NCBI GenBank assembly: GCA_036186865.1
Contig: AP025042.1
Coordinates: forward strand, 16,609,200-16,673,199
DNA: 64,000 nucleotides
Source of the DNA: Eustoma russellianum
Lineage: Eukaryota > Streptophyta > Magnoliopsida > Gentianales > Gentianaceae
Reading direction: 5' to 3'
The position numbers were made by a program, and so were the translations under genes. The notes under the pieces are model-generated. The model was not told the origin of the DNA, made no database searches, and saw nothing but the letters and a program-made list of their open reading frames with translations. Positions 24,638 through 37,542 of the stretch are shown here, piece by piece. Every line of letters starts with the position of its first letter. Position 1 is the first letter of the stretch.

Positions 24638-25115
24638 TACGTAACGTACTGGTGGTACTTTGTGATACTGCTACCGTCAGGTTGTATGTTGATATTTGAG
24701 TTGTGTTTTAACTTGTTTGTTTTACTTTATGGGCTAAGTTTATTTATTAATTTTCCATGATTTTGTTATAGTTAGCGAAGACGATTTCTTGCGTTTTTGT
24801 GTAATTTATGATTATTTATAAATAAATAGTAAGCTGCTGCAATTTGGTATTTATAAGTATATGACGAATATGTTTAGATTAAAGTAAAAGAATTTAGCAG
24901 TAAACTTGTTAGCAGCACGTCATGCTGAGGAGAAATTTGAGGCTTGACCAGAAATTTAGCCGTGGACTTGATAGGCGAGACTTCGTCAAGACCCTACTAC
25001 CGTACCTTTCTCTTATAACAATTCGTTAAAATTGCTTATTCCAATTTCTTCTTTTTTCTACATTTTTTTCAAACTTTTTTATTTTTGATTCTGATGACGT
25101 AAAAAAATTTTATCA
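24638..25115. other. Spacer between element C and LINE E
   Basis: AT-rich DNA without an ORF or clear repeat. Its right part may be the 5' UTR of LINE E, but no conserved start point can be fixed by eye. Confidence 0.4.
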
Positions 25116-26343
25116 ATGGAGAATGAAGAAATTAGTAAACTTATTGGATCTCTGTCCATTACTCCACTCGAGCGCAATATCGCTATCGTAGACGACACAG
25201 ATTTCGAATCCGGTACAGACGAGGCCGCTAGAAGTATTGTTGGCAGATTCCTCTCCCGTAGAGATATCCTTGTAAAAGGCGTCAAGATTGAAATGTGTAA
25301 TGTCTGGAAGGTGTCTGATTTCAAGGTTGTACGATCTGGCAGAAACTTATATCAATTTATCTTTCCCTCACGCGATGATCTCCGAAGAATATTGGACAAT
25401 GGCCCATGGGTATTTGATCACGTGTTAATTGTCTTGCAGCCGTGGAAACCAGACTGGAGATCTGATCTAAAATATTTCAAATGGTGCCCCTTTTGGATCT
25501 CCATAAGCGGTTTCCCACGAGAAGTTGTAACCGCCAACGTTGGAAGGAAGTTAGGGTTTGAGTTCCACCATGCAGATACTATTCAGATCCGTGAAATAAC
25601 TGCTACGGGCGTGAAATTTTTCCGGTTACGTGTCTGGATAGACACCGATCTCCCCCTCCGATGATTTATACGATCGGCATCAACAGCGGTTGGATCTGAC
25701 ATCTTGACTGGAGCGATCCAATACGAGCATCTTCCGTACATGTGTTTTAACTGTGGATTGTTGGACCACACCATATCTGCATGCCCATCCTCATCCATTG
25801 ACGTCCCTACTGACAAACAAAGGCCTCTACCCTATGGTGTCTGGCTTAAAATGGAGAAAAAAATCAGATCTCATAGAAGATATTATCCCTCACTCGCATG
25901 ATGAAGATAATATCCCTCTGTTGGAAGGCAATGCCGTAGAAAGCAATCTGCCAGGCGATACGACTGAATCACAGGAGGCCACTATGCAAGCACCGGACAA
26001 GACGCTGACCCAAAAAGTGCTGCACTCTGAAGATCTTGGCTCCCCAATATTCATGACGCCAGTGGAAACTTATACGACCGCTACTCCTCGCGGCCCAAAT
26101 GATACTAGAACTATGCAGGAAGGTGACCATTCTGCAAAACGCGACAGGGCTTGGCGCAGACATGGGAAAAAGGCTACAATTGCGCAATCAAGTATCTTAT
26201 GTGACATCACAAATAGCATCACAAATGAACATGGAAAGAGATCTCTGGATACCACATCTAATCTCTCTGGCAGGACATTGAACGTGGAGGATTTTGACCT
26301 TAATTTGGCGGCGGCTGTTAAACAGCCCCGCCGGGAACCATGA
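25116..26343 (+). pseudogene. LINE E ORF1: DUF4283 plus CCHC zinc knuckle (one stop, one frameshift)
   Basis: The ATG at 25116 opens a protein starting MENEEISKLIGSL. Residues about 40-180 match the DUF4283 domain of plant L1 ORF1, an RNA-binding Gag-like protein (motifs GRFLSRRDI, FPSRDDLRRILDNGPW, FKWCPFWISISGFP). A TGA at 25662-25664 interrupts the frame, which continues to a CCHC knuckle CFNCGLLDHTISAC at about 25744-25785. A frameshift at the A-run near 25860 moves the C-terminal part to another frame, which ends with TGA at 26341-26343. That stop overlaps the ORF2 ATG as ATGA. The product would bind element RNA for retrotransposition; this copy cannot make it whole. Confidence 0.87.
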
Positions 26344-29300
26344 GTCTCTTATGTTGGAACTGCCGGGGCTTGGGTCAACCCTCGGCAGTGAAATCACTGA
26401 GTAGCATCATTAAGGCTACTAGACCCAACTTGGTTTTTCTCTCCAAAACCAAGTCTGTAAATAGGAGAATGGAATTTATCAGAACGAAATTGGGATTTAA
26501 AGGGGGCCTCTTTGTGGAACGTGAGGGCTTATCAGGAGGGCTAGCATTATTGTGGGACGAACATCTTGCCGTCTCCATCACATCTTTCTCCAAAGGTCAC
26601 ATTGACAGCATCATTACCAATCCCGATGGTCTCTCATGGTGGTTTACTGGGTTTTATGGATGTCCATACAATGACATGCGCTCTCATTCATGGTCTTTAT
26701 TGCGGAGGCTTAAGGATGTAAGCTCACTCCCATGGTTAGTTGGTGGAGACTTTAACGAGACTCTCTACATGGCTGAGAAACATGGAGGCGCACCATCAAA
26801 CTATGCACGTATGCATGCTTTCCAAACATGCCTAGAAGCCTGTGCACTAAAGGACATAGGCTATGTGGGTTACCCATTCACATGGTGCAACAATCAGGAG
26901 GGAAATTTCATTGAAAAGCGCCTTGACCGTATGGTAGCTACACGTTCGTGGCTTTCAGTCTTTCGCTGCAACCGTATGGAGCATGTCATAGGTACTCGTT
27001 CGGATCACCTTGCTTTATATTTACAACTAGAGTACAAAGGGATGAACCAAGACACTTGCATCTTTATCACTCGCTTTGAACCATTTTGGCTAAAGGATAA
27101 AGAGTCGTATGATATTCTGGCGAACACATGGAGATCATTGCTGACAGCCAGAGGGATCGCAGATGCCATCTCCGAATCTTATTTCTCCTTAAAGGCCTGG
27201 AGTAGCAGAAAGTATGGAGCGTTATCCAAAAAGATTAAACTTCTACGACAAAAAATGGAAGCATTTCAAGCATCACAGGGCGGATCGGCCCATACTCTTC
27301 TCAAGTTGAAGGCTGCTCTAGCCTATTTACAGGATCTAGAGGAGGTGTACTGGCGTCAAAGGTCGCATGCGGTTTGGCTGCAAAGTGGGGACAGAAATAC
27401 TAAGTACTTCCATCATAAAGCATCATCACACAAAACTCGGAATACCATTACCAAATTGCATGCTCCTGATAACACTTTTGTTGAAGATGAAGAGGGTGTG
27501 CAATCTTTGATCCGAGAGCACTTTCGGAAGCTCTTCACAGCCAACACCAATATAGTTGAACTTCCATCATCTGCTGAATTTCATCGTCTGCCTCTCACAG
27601 ACATTGAACTGCTGGCTGCACCATATACATCTGAGGAAGTACACTCGGCGATCAAACAGCTCCCAGGTACAAAGGCCCCTGGCCCCGACGGAATGCAAGC
27701 AATCTTCATACACAAATGTTGGGATATCATAGGTAATGACATTGTTGCATTTGCACTCTCCTTCTTAAACCACAATGCATCCATTAACGATATAAATCAA
27801 ACTCATTTGTGCTTGGTCCCTAAAGTTAAAGCACCGGAACTAGTCTCAGATTTTAGACCTATTGGCCTATGTAACACGGTTTACAAAGTTATTGCCAAGG
27901 TTCTTGCAAACAGGCTAAAACGTGTATTGGGCTCGGTCATTGATGAAGCCCAAAGCGCTTTTGTCCCAGGACGCTTAATAACGGACAATGCTGTGATTGC
28001 CATCGAAGCTTTCCATAACTTGCAATCCCCACGGCAGAGGAGTAATGACTATGTGGGGCTGAAGTTAGATCTCTCCAAGGCCTTTGACAGAGTCGAATGG
28101 AGCTACTTGAAGAAGGTAATGGAGCGTATGTGCTTTCCTGCATGCTTTACTACCCTAATTATGCGATGCATCTCCACTGCTACATTTGTAGCTCTTGTTA
28201 ATGGTAAAATCACTGACTACTTCCTTCCCTCACGCGGGATTCGGCAAGGCTGTCCTCTTTCTCCGTTCCTTTTCCTTATCTGCGCAGAGGGGCTCTCCTC
28301 ATTGATTCGCAGGGAGGAACGTCGAGGTATCTGGAGTGGTATGTCTTTCGGCCAGTCTAGCCCAAGTATTACACACTTGCTATTTGAAGATGACTCTCTT
28401 CTATTCTTTCAAGCGACAGTGGAGCAAACCCAAACTGTTAAGAATGTCTTAGAGCAATACTGTGGATTTTCTGGCCAAGAAATAAACTTTGCTAAATCTC
28501 ATGCTTTCTTCTCAAAAAATATAGACCTTTCGCTTGCAGCATCGATCTGTGATACGTTGGGGGTACGTCATGGCCCAGCGGACGGCAGATATTTAGGTCT
28601 TCCTTATATGATTGGGCGCTCCAAAAGACAGATTTTTCAGTACATTGAAGATAGGGTGCGAAAGAAAGTGTCAGGTTGGAAAGAACAGTTCCTATCTTCA
28701 GCGGGTAAGGAGGTTCTAATAAAATCTATCTTGCAGGCTATCCCAACATATGTCATGCAATGCTTTCAGCTTCCAAACGCTATTTGTGATAATTTAACGT
28801 CCATTATAAGGTCTTTTTGGTGGTGTCCGCAAGGGAAAGATCGCACAATAATGTGGAAATCATGGGACAAAGTGTGTCAAACGAAGCAAGATGGCGGATT
28901 GGGTTTTTGTGACCTGAAATACTTCAACTTGGCAATGCTAGCCAAGCAAGGATGGAGGCTTACCCAAAACCCAAGAAGTTTGATGGACCGTGTCTTGGCC
29001 AGCAAGTATTACCCGAGAGGCAGCTTCCTTACAGCGAGTTTGACAGCAAAACCTTCATACCTTTGGCGCAGTATTTTGGCAGGACGATCTGTGCTGCAGA
29101 TGGGTGTCTAGTTTCGAGTGGGTGAAGGCAACAACATTAGCATTTGGGATGATCCTTGGATTCCATTACCTCCCTCCTTCAAGCCGCTTAAAAGAGGACA
29201 GCACACCTCTGTTGTGCGCACAGTTAAAGATCTTATGCTGACTGAAAATGCAGGATGGAATGAAAATCTGTTAAACGGTATCTTCTTATCTTATGAAGTC

Positions 29301-30440
29301 GAGGCCATCAAATCCATACCACTCGTTCACAATGCTGGGGAAGATAAATTAATATGGCACTATACGCCAAACGGACAATACTCGGTCAAGTCTGGCTATC
29401 ACACCTATATGAAGTGGCAAAGCAATTTATCCGAGCTGGGTAATACATCGGATCCTGGGAGGCAGCAACATTTTTGGAAGAAAATATGGAAAATTCAAAC
29501 TCAGCCAAAAATCAGAATCTTTCTCTGGAAATTGCTGGAAGGAGCGTTAGCAGTGCAAAGTAATTTAGTCCGACGCCTTAATCACGCTGCGCCTTACTGC
29601 CCGCTATGCAAGACGCATACTGAAACTGAATTTCACTATTTCTTCGGCTGTGACTGGGTGGCTGAAATATGGTGCTCTGAGATGTATATTCCTATCCTAC
29701 ATGAGGCCCAATCGACGCATGATATTCTATGTTGGTGCTGTAAACATTTAGCTTCTGAGCAATGTACAAAAGTCTCACTTCTACTGTGGCTTATCTGGAA
29801 GGCTAGATGTGATTTCGTGTTTAACGAAAACAAAGCACTCCCGCGTCCGGTAACTATTGCTGAAGACTGCGCCGCTCTCCTCCCATCCATGCTGGAGCCA
29901 GTAAATTCAATGGAAAGAACAATGGGCGAAATGACCAAACTAAATTCTACACTATCTTGAACACCACCCCAAGCCCCTTCTTTGTCTATCAACGTTGATG
30001 CAGCTTATGGCGAAGATGGAAGCCGGACTTCTGGACTATTGGTGCGTGACTGGCAAGGAAGCATTCTTTGGGCAGAATCATTCCATCTCCCCAATAATAT
30101 TGACGTGCTGCATGGTGAAATTCTAGCAATATGGAAGGGTCTCAAGCACGCAATATCCGAGACATGCGCTTCTTGCACAATTTGGTCAGACTGTTTAACT
30201 GCTGTTGACCTAGTGAATAATCTTGTCGAAGACACCCACTCTCTTTTCTCGCTGGTCCACAGCTGCAAAATGATGCTATCGATGCTTGATAATAGCCATG
30301 TTTGCTTCACTAGGCGTAGTAAAAATCTCCCCGCGCACCATTTAGCTCGTTTGGGCTTACGTTACTCAACTGGAATAGTCTGGGGTCCTAACCCCCCTCC
30401 AATTGTATTTGACACTGCGGTTGCAGATATGAATGAATGA
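26340..30440 (+). pseudogene. LINE E ORF2: endonuclease, reverse transcriptase, RNase H (two in-frame stops)
   Basis: One frame of 1366 codons, broken by TAG 29109-29111 and TGA 29958-29960. An APE-type endonuclease comes first (WNCRGLG at residue 5, GGDFNETL, and SDHLALYL for the SDH motif). The reverse transcriptase spans about residues 440-720, with KAPGPDGMQ, FRPIGLCN, DLSKAFDRVEW and RQGCPLSPFLF. The catalytic box reads FEDDSLLFF at residue 682; FADD is usual, so Ala has become Glu next to the two Asp. A zinc-binding zf-RVT segment is at about 29480-29670. The RNase H domain (NVDAAYG, HGEILAIWKGL, WSDCLTAVDL) occupies 29982-30400. RNase H at the end is typical of plant L1 LINEs (family knowledge). 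The ATG overlaps the ORF1 stop. Confidence 0.93.
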
Positions 30441-30534
30441 ATGCGATTTTATGCTAAAAAAAATATTTTCAATATAATTTATTCAATAGGATACCTATTT
30501 TAGTCCTAGTAACTTGGTCTTTAATACGAATTAA

Positions 30535-30873
30535 TAAGGCCATCTCCAACTCTTTGCAGTAAATTTTATACTATCCCCGTCAAATTTAGTGTAAATTCTA
30601 CACCAAAACGAAAATCCATCTCTTCCATCATACACTAAATTCTGCACTAAAAATAATAATCCAGGTATATTCTATGTTGTTCTATTAAAATGGTATATAA
30701 ACCATTAAAAGAAAAAGGAAAAAGAAAAAAGCAAGATAGCAAATATGTGCGCAAATTTGGCATTAAAAAAAAAGAGCTGTTATATTTTAGTGTACGGCAT
30801 AGCGTCGCAGTTAGAACCAATTTCACGTGAAATTTTATTTAAGTTTAGCGAATGCCCTCGGTGATGGCCTTAG
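30535..30873. mobile_element. Candidate MITE with terminal TAAGGCCATC inverted repeats
   Basis: The left end reads TAAGGCCATCTCCAAC. The right end, reverse-complemented, reads TAAGGCCATCACCGAG, so about 13 of 16 terminal bases agree. The 339-bp body is AT-rich and has no ORF. Terminal words like GGCCATCTCCAAC occur in known plant MITEs (from memory). The target duplication is unclear because the flanks are T/A-rich. Confidence 0.45.
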
Positions 30874-31083
30874 TTCTTATAAGAAGTGTTTATCCTTTTT
30901 TTGGGCAAAAAGTTATTCTTCCGAAAGATGGAAAATGAAAAAAAAAAAATTGCAAAGGAGATAGGAATAATCAGAAATTGAAAACAAATGGGAAAGAGAA
31001 CAAAGGTTAATTGCTTATATGTACTTCCCTTTAATTCTTTAAAACTTCTTAAATTATGAAAGACTAAAGCATATATTACAACT

Positions 31084-32370
31084 TGTTAGAGAAAAATGGA
31101 AGAAATGAGTCAAGTTGCAAACCGTGGTTAGCAAAATACTTTGAGCTTGAGTATGATTAGTTTTTATTAATGATAAGCGAAAACTATTGAGTCCTCAATT
31201 ATCTGCGTAATGAGTAGATAATTTTAGGCTTTTGAATCACTCAATTCCAATATCAGATGAATGCGAAATTAATCCTCAAAGTAGAGGGAAATGTTGAAAT
31301 AAGTTCAGCTCGACAAGTGAGCCAAGCTCTGACTGCGGGCCTGATGGGCTCGTGCTCAGGCTCGGGTTCTGGGCTGAACAGACTGCGGGCCAGCCTGCAG
31401 GCTGCAGGCCAGATCCAGGAAGCAGCGGGTCGGATCTTATCGGCTGGGGAGAAGTTTGTTTGAGCTTAAACTTCTCAAGGTTGTTGGGATCGGCTAAGGT
31501 TAAGTTTTGAAAAGTTTTTGAGCTTTAACCATGTTGAGCGTACCTGACCGGAAACTGTTATGATCTGAAGGCTCAGATTGAACAGTTATCGAATCCGACG
31601 GCTGTGGGCAGACCTGATGCGGTTATCTAATCCAAAGGTTCTGACCGAGCAGGTATCTGATCATACGGATGTGATTGAATTGGATGTAACAAACTGACCA
31701 CAGGTTTCCCCTATAAATAGAGGTCGAGCTAACCTCTATGGTCACTCAAAAAAAAAAAAATCCAGAAGCCTATCATCTTCTTCCTCTCTCTGCAATCTCC
31801 CTCTCTGATAATCATCCTCCCGCATACACAAAATATCCTCTGCATTTCAAGTCTTCCGAGAAGTCAGGACATCTTACAGGTTCTTTGAGTTCATACGATA
31901 TAGTGCTGCTCATCTGAACTGATTCCGTTGTATCCTGTGAGACGATTGCTACATCTGGTTGGGCACAGTATACTAGAGAAATACGTCTTAAAGACAGAGT
32001 ACTGGACTTACCTTGGAGTTTTTGCTTGTTTGCATTGCTGGGTTATGTTAGCATAGCACTGTGTGCTGAGCTGAGTCCTATTGTGTGTTGAACTCGACCG
32101 ATCATTTGAGGGTAGCACTGCTATTATGCATTGTTGCCAAGCTCAGCTCTGTTATGTGTTGAGCTCAGTTGGTTGGCTGAGAACATTCATTGGTCTGCAG
32201 GCGCTGCCGTATTGAGCTATGCTGAGCTTGGCTAGACAGCTGACAACACAACTGGTTTGCAGTGTTGTTGTGCTGAAGTCGGCAGGACGGCTGACTGTCC
32301 AGAACGCAAATCCAATTGCACTGCTTGAACTGATCGTACCTGACAGATGTACAGAGTGCTGTTCCAGTGG
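31084..32370 (+). repeat. Element D: 5' LTR related to the LTR of element C (right end approximate)
   Basis: It starts TGTTAGAGAAAAATGG, matching the reverse complement of the C LTR end, and follows that LTR through blocks such as ATTTTAGGCTTTTGAATCACTC. A TATA-like box CCCTATAAATAGAGG lies at about 31710-31724. Downstream it is rich in TGAGCTCAG-type words as in C. The LTR end and primer site are not clear; similarity passes into gag near 32400, so a small deletion is likely. Confidence 0.75.
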
Positions 32371-32399
32371 TACCAAACGCTGGAGTATCGATGACTACT

Positions 32400-32814
32400 C
32401 TTACATAGAGTTCTGCGGTGGCCCAAGTGGAGAAGCCGGAGAAGTTCAGTGAGAGCTTCTTCAAACGATGGTAGCAGAAGATGATGTTCTTCTTGACTGC
32501 CATAGGGCTGGCCAAATGGACCGAGGACCCACCCACCTGTGGTGGATCCCGTAGATGACCAGACCCTGAATATGCAGAACACACTATTTTTTAAAGCATG
32601 AAACTTCAATAATTATGTGTGTTTGAGTCATATTCTGAGTTGTTTGGACAATTCACTATATGGATTGTACTGTACATACAAAACTGCAAAGTCTTTGTGG
32701 CATGCTTTGGAGAAGAAATACCATACGGAAGATGCCAGCAATAAGACTTATATTGTCAGCAAATTTCTGGATTTCAAAATGTCGGATTCTCGCCCTGTTG
32801 TTTCTCAAGTTGAT
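32400..32814 (+). pseudogene. gag: Element D Gag fragment (C-type copia), truncated
   Basis: Pieces VAQVEKPEKF, KMMFFLTAIGLAKWTEDPP and DNSLYGLYCTYKTAKSLW, then EKKYHTEDASNK and FLDFKMSDSRPVVSQV, match the C Gag in order, with frameshifts and stops between them. Similarity stops abruptly after VVSQVD at about 32813, where sequence of the G-family LTR begins. The rest of the element is missing on this side and does not reappear after 37202. Confidence 0.75.
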
Positions 32815-33746
32815 TGGCATGACATGTAACATGTATCTAGACACTTTTACATATTCAAGACATGTTAAAGTGTACTAGAATATTCAAATAAGGGCTGATT
32901 ACAATATACCATATGTGTGTAATTATTGTACAATATTTGACAAAGTTTACAAAAGTAAAATTCAGCACATGTTCAAGATGTATTACACGCCATTCTAAGC
33001 TTGGTGGAGCTTATGTGGAGCTTAGTTGACATCTCAATTGGTGGAGAATAAGCCACACAAGGTTAGTGACACAAAAGAAAGAGCTACATAAGGTAACAAT
33101 TCAAACATTTCAAACTACTATACATGTTGAAATTTATTCAGCACATGTACATTGAGCTGGCCAATTTTTGCCTAGAATATGTGACTAATTGACATCCCAA
33201 ATTGAAGGGATCAATTATTAATTATTAATTATTTGGCAACATTTTAAACTTTATTTGGCATACGTTTTTACATTTTAATCTCAGATTTTACAGCTACTAA
33301 ATGGTGACAAGATTCATCTAATCATAGAGTGCCAAGTAAGCAAAGCCAAAACTTTCATCCAATCATGTTGTGCCAAGTAAGCAAGATGGTGTCATCTCTA
33401 CACAAGGTAATCTTCCAAGGGCATTAAAGAGAATTCTCAAGGTGATAGAAGACCCTAGGAGGCGGCCAAGATTGAATAAAAAGAAGAGAAGAGAGCACAC
33501 CAAGTCAAGACAACTCTCATATTCTATCAAGTGCAAAAAGACTATTTAATCTCTTCTTCTACATTTCTTTCTTCTTATTCTCTTAAGCCTATTGCTCTTA
33601 TATTCAACATATTGAATAAGCTTTGTACCACCATACATGCCTCATTAGTTGTAAAAGGTTGATCAAGGTGTGATCAAACCTTCATCCGTTTCGTGGTGGT
33701 GTTCGTGATCGGCATGATTGTTTGTAACGTTTGTTTAAGGGTGGAG
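32815..33746 (+). repeat. G' left part: truncated LTR of the F/G family
   Basis: It is similar to 34697-35627 of the solo LTR, beginning TTGGCATGACATGTAACATG. It lacks the first about 950 bp of the LTR and is interrupted at TGGAG (33742-33746) by solo LTR G. It joins directly to the D gag remnant on its left. Confidence 0.85.
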
Positions 33747-36411
33747 TGTTAAGAAAAAGTGTTTGAGTGATTCACAAAATACATGATTTAAATAACGCGT
33801 GTTTAAGAAATGCATGACATAATTTATTACTTGACACGTTTTTGCGACAAACTTACCTTATATACTTTATATATAATATTGTCATACTAACAAGCCATGA
33901 AGCTTTAAAGCTTACATCAAATTGCAAACATTTGTTGTGTTTGAACTATTTTCAGGTGCCACCATTAATAAACTAAACTAGTTCATTAAGTGAAGTACTT
34001 AGTTAAATGAACTAAGTAGTTCACTAAATGGAGATATATTTGCAGAAGGCGTGATGGCAACAAACTTGGAAATGGAAAGTCTCCTCACACTCCATTCACA
34101 CGTTTATATATATATATATTCAGATTTTTTAAAAAGGCACAATACACATATATTCCGGCGTACTACCGACACGTTACATATATTACGAACGTATGTCAAC
34201 GTCACACCACTATACTTACCTCATATTTATGAGTACATTCAGGTCTTATATCATATGATACAAGTCATGTTGATGACAAAATTAATATGACACGTTACAA
34301 TGTTGTAAACCAAAAATTGTCGTATCGGGTGACTAAAGAAACTTCGCTAACGTGTCACGTACTTGCCATATATAGATGGCCAGCCCCTATACCTTAAAAA
34401 TGGCCAAAAATTTCGTGTCTCACATGGTATACTCAGCCATGAAATCATTCTATGTTGGCACACACAAATCACCCTCAATTAAGGCTAAATTGTGGAGATT
34501 TCAAATTCAACCTATTTTGTCACATGTGGGCGCCTATGTCTCAGCCCTTATGAGCTGAATATTTAATTCATTTTATGTATATTATGTGTGGCATAATATA
34601 TATAACATGTGCAAAAAGTTTGAATTTAATCGGAGAAAAATCGCGTAATCGACAATGGTCGAAAATTCGATTTTCTACGAACACAACATGGAACGTTTTT
34701 GGCATGACATGTAACATGTATCTAGACACTTTTTACATATTCAATACATATTAAAGTGTTCTAGAATATTCAAATTAGGACTGATTGGAATATACCATAT
34801 ATGTGTAATTATTGTGCACTATTTTACAAAAATAAAATTCAGCATATGTTCAAGCCATCATACACGCCTACTACAGCCTTGGTGGAGCTTATGTGGAGCT
34901 TAGTTGGCATCTCAATTGGTGAAGAATAAGCCACACAAGGTTAGTGACATAATGGAGGAAGCTACAGAAGGTAACATTTCAAACTTTCTAGCAAATGAAA
35001 CACATGCTTAAAATTCAACACGTGAGACATTAGTTGGCCGATTTTGAGTCTTGAATGGAGATTAATTTGCTTCCCAAATTTGAAGGGATTGATTGTAGAG
35101 TATTTGGCAATGTTTTGAACTTTATTTGCACATGTTTTTCATTTTATTCTTAGATTTTTACAACCACTAAATGATGACAAGACTCATCCATCAAGAAGTG
35201 CCAAGTAAGCAAAGTCAAGACATTCATCCAATCAAGTTGTGCCAAGCAAGCAAGATGGTGTCACATCTACACAAGGCATTCTTCCAAGGACATAAAAGAG
35301 AATTCTCAAGGTGAAGAAAAGCCTTAGGTGGGCGGCCAAGTCTAGATAAAAAGAAGAGAAGAGAGCCACGCAAATGCAAAACAAGTCTCATAATTTCCAA
35401 AGTGCAAAAGACTCTCTACTATCTTGTTCTATATTTCTTTCTTCTCCTTCTCCTCTCAAGCCTATTGTACTTATATTCAAACATATTGAATATGCTTTGT
35501 TCATATCACCATACACGCCTCATTTTTGTAAAAGGTTAATCAAGATGTGATCAAACCTTCATCCGTTCGGTGGTGGTGTTCGTGATCATTGTGATTGCTT
35601 GTATCGTTTGTTTAAGGGTGGAGTAGGTGGGTAACTCCAGCAACCCTTGTGGTAAGGTGTTAATTTTGTTTAGTGATAACCGAGGAAGGTGTCCTCGAAC
35701 ATTGAAGTAGGTTGATTTAATCGAACCAGTATAAAATTCCTTGTGTTCTTTACTTTACTGCACAGTACTTTCAGTTTACAGCATTCTGTATCCATTTCGT
35801 CGCAATCTTAAAAATAGTAAACGAATTTCAAAAATTATAAAATTTTGCAGAAGCATAGCCACACCTCTTAAGTTTCATTTGGCGCAGGTTTCAACCTATT
35901 TGGATAAGTATAAGTCAATCAAACGTTAATAGATCTGAGACTAGTGCAATCTGATTTTCTGACTTGCAAAGGTTGAGAACTTGAAAGTATTTGACATACT
36001 TCCCAAAGGAATTTTTCAAAACTGTTTGAACCCATTAAAAAAAATTTAAAGGGGTTTGTCATTAAATTTTCAGATCATTTAGAGTTACGGATTAATCGGA
36101 ATAAAATTTTCAAATCAGACTACTGTTTCTAGCAGATTACGCAATCTGACCACAAACGATTTTTCAAAGGGTTAGAGGTTGAATTTTAATCTGAAATTTT
36201 TAGGGGATACTCGGAACATCTGAGAGTAGAATCTCTCCAAATTTCAGAATTTTGGAAGGTCTGTAACCTAGCCTTTCAAACGTTTCAAATCAGGATCTAA
36301 AAACAGAAACTGTTTTCAGAAGTTGGGTTTTTGGATCAAAATATTTTAAAGACCAAATTTTCCGCACCACTATTCAACCCCCCCTTCTAGTGGTGCCTTA
36401 CAAGTCCTACA
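33747..36411 (+). mobile_element. G: solo LTR (2665 bp) of the F family with target duplication TGGAG
   Basis: It starts TGTTAAGAAAAAG and ends ..AAGTCCTACA, matching the start and end of the F LTR. The five bases before (33742-33746) and after (36412-36416) are both TGGAG. No internal region is present, so this is a solo LTR left by LTR-LTR recombination. It sits inside another LTR copy of the same family (G'). Confidence 0.93.
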
Positions 36412-37202
36412 TGGAGTTGGTGTGTAACTCCAGAAACCCTTGTGGTAAGGTGTTATTTTGTGTTTAGTGATAACCGAGGAAGGTGTCCTCGAAGACTGGA
36501 GTAGGTTGATTTAACAGAACCAGTATAAAATCCTTGGTGTCTTTACTTTGAGCACTTTGCTTTCAGTTTTCAGTTTCTGCATTGATTTCGTTACAATCGT
36601 AAAAATAGTAAAAGACTTTTAAAAATTACAAAACTTTGCAGAAACATAGCCACACCTCTTAAGTTTCATTTGGCGCAAGTTTCAACCCATTTGACAAGTA
36701 TAAGTCAATCAAATGTTAATAGTTCTGAGACTAGTGCAATCTGATTTTCAGACTTGCAAAGGTTGAGAACATCAACGTATTTGACATACTTCCCAAAGGA
36801 ATTTTTCAAAACTGTTTCAATCCATTACAATAAATATTCTAAGGGGTTTGTCATTAAATTTCAGACTATTTGGAGTTATGAATTAATCAGAGTAAAAATT
36901 TCAAATCGGAGTACTGTTTCTGGCAGATTCGCGCAATCTGACACAAACATATTTTCAAAGGGTTAGAAGTTGAATTTTAATTTGAAATGTTTTGGAGATA
37001 CTCAGAACATCTGAGAGTAGAACATCTCCAAATTTCATAATTTTTGGAGACCTATAACTAGGTCTTTAAATTGTTTCAAATCAGGATCTGAAAATAGGGA
37101 CTGTTTTCAGAAGTGGGGTTTTTGGGTCAAACATTTTTAAAAACAAGAATTTCCGCACACACTATTCAACCCCCCTTCTATTGGTGCTATACAGGCCCTA
37201 CA
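36412..37202 (+). repeat. G' right part: remainder of the truncated LTR
   Basis: It continues the outer LTR after the duplicated TGGAG and follows 35628-36411 of G closely: ACTCCAGAAACCCTTGTGG, GATAACCGAGGAAGG, and finally AACCCCCCTTCTATTGG and GCCCTACA. It ends at 37202. The flank beyond is AT-rich DNA. Confidence 0.88.
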
Positions 37203-37420
37203 TTTTCATATCTATATATACGCAATTTTGTAAACTGTTTTGAATAAAGTTAAGTATATATATTGCTATTACTGTATTTATATTTATATAAAAATTATTG
37301 AAACTAATTAGGACGAATTTATATATTTAGTTATTTTATATATATTTAATTGTATTTTTTTCGAAGTTAAAAACATATATTAGAAAAAGAATTTGTTGGG
37401 CCAAAAATATATATGTTATG
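37203..37420. other. AT-rich flank of the MULE
   Basis: Low-complexity AT-rich DNA with a block like TTGTTGGGCCAAAAATATATATG that resembles 42545-42590 on the other side of the MULE. No gene. Confidence 0.5.
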
Positions 37421-37430
37421 TACTTATTTA

Positions 37431-37542
37431 GAGTAAATTGCACCTATCACCCAAACGTTAGTCAAATTATCCAGTTAGCATTTAAACGTTCTGAAACCTC
37501 ATTTGGCACCCAAACATGGCCAAAATTGATTCAATTCACACC
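37431..37542 (+). repeat. Left terminal inverted repeat of the MULE
   Basis: It pairs with 42363-42474 with 15 mismatches over 112 bases and no gaps. It begins GAGTAAATTGCACC directly after the TACTTATTTA duplication. Confidence 0.92.

Larger units (their letters stand above)
25116..30462 (+). mobile_element. LINE E: plant L1-type non-LTR retrotransposon
   Basis: ORF1 and ORF2 lie in order, with a very short 3' UTR of about 15 bp and a short A-run (aaaaaaaa at about 30455-30462). The 5' end lies somewhere in 24990-25115. I could not identify a convincing target duplication. Unlike the LINEs at 42641-56029 it has neither their 3' UTR hairpins nor their CCTCCGCC motif, and its protein is from a different L1 lineage. 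Confidence 0.85.
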
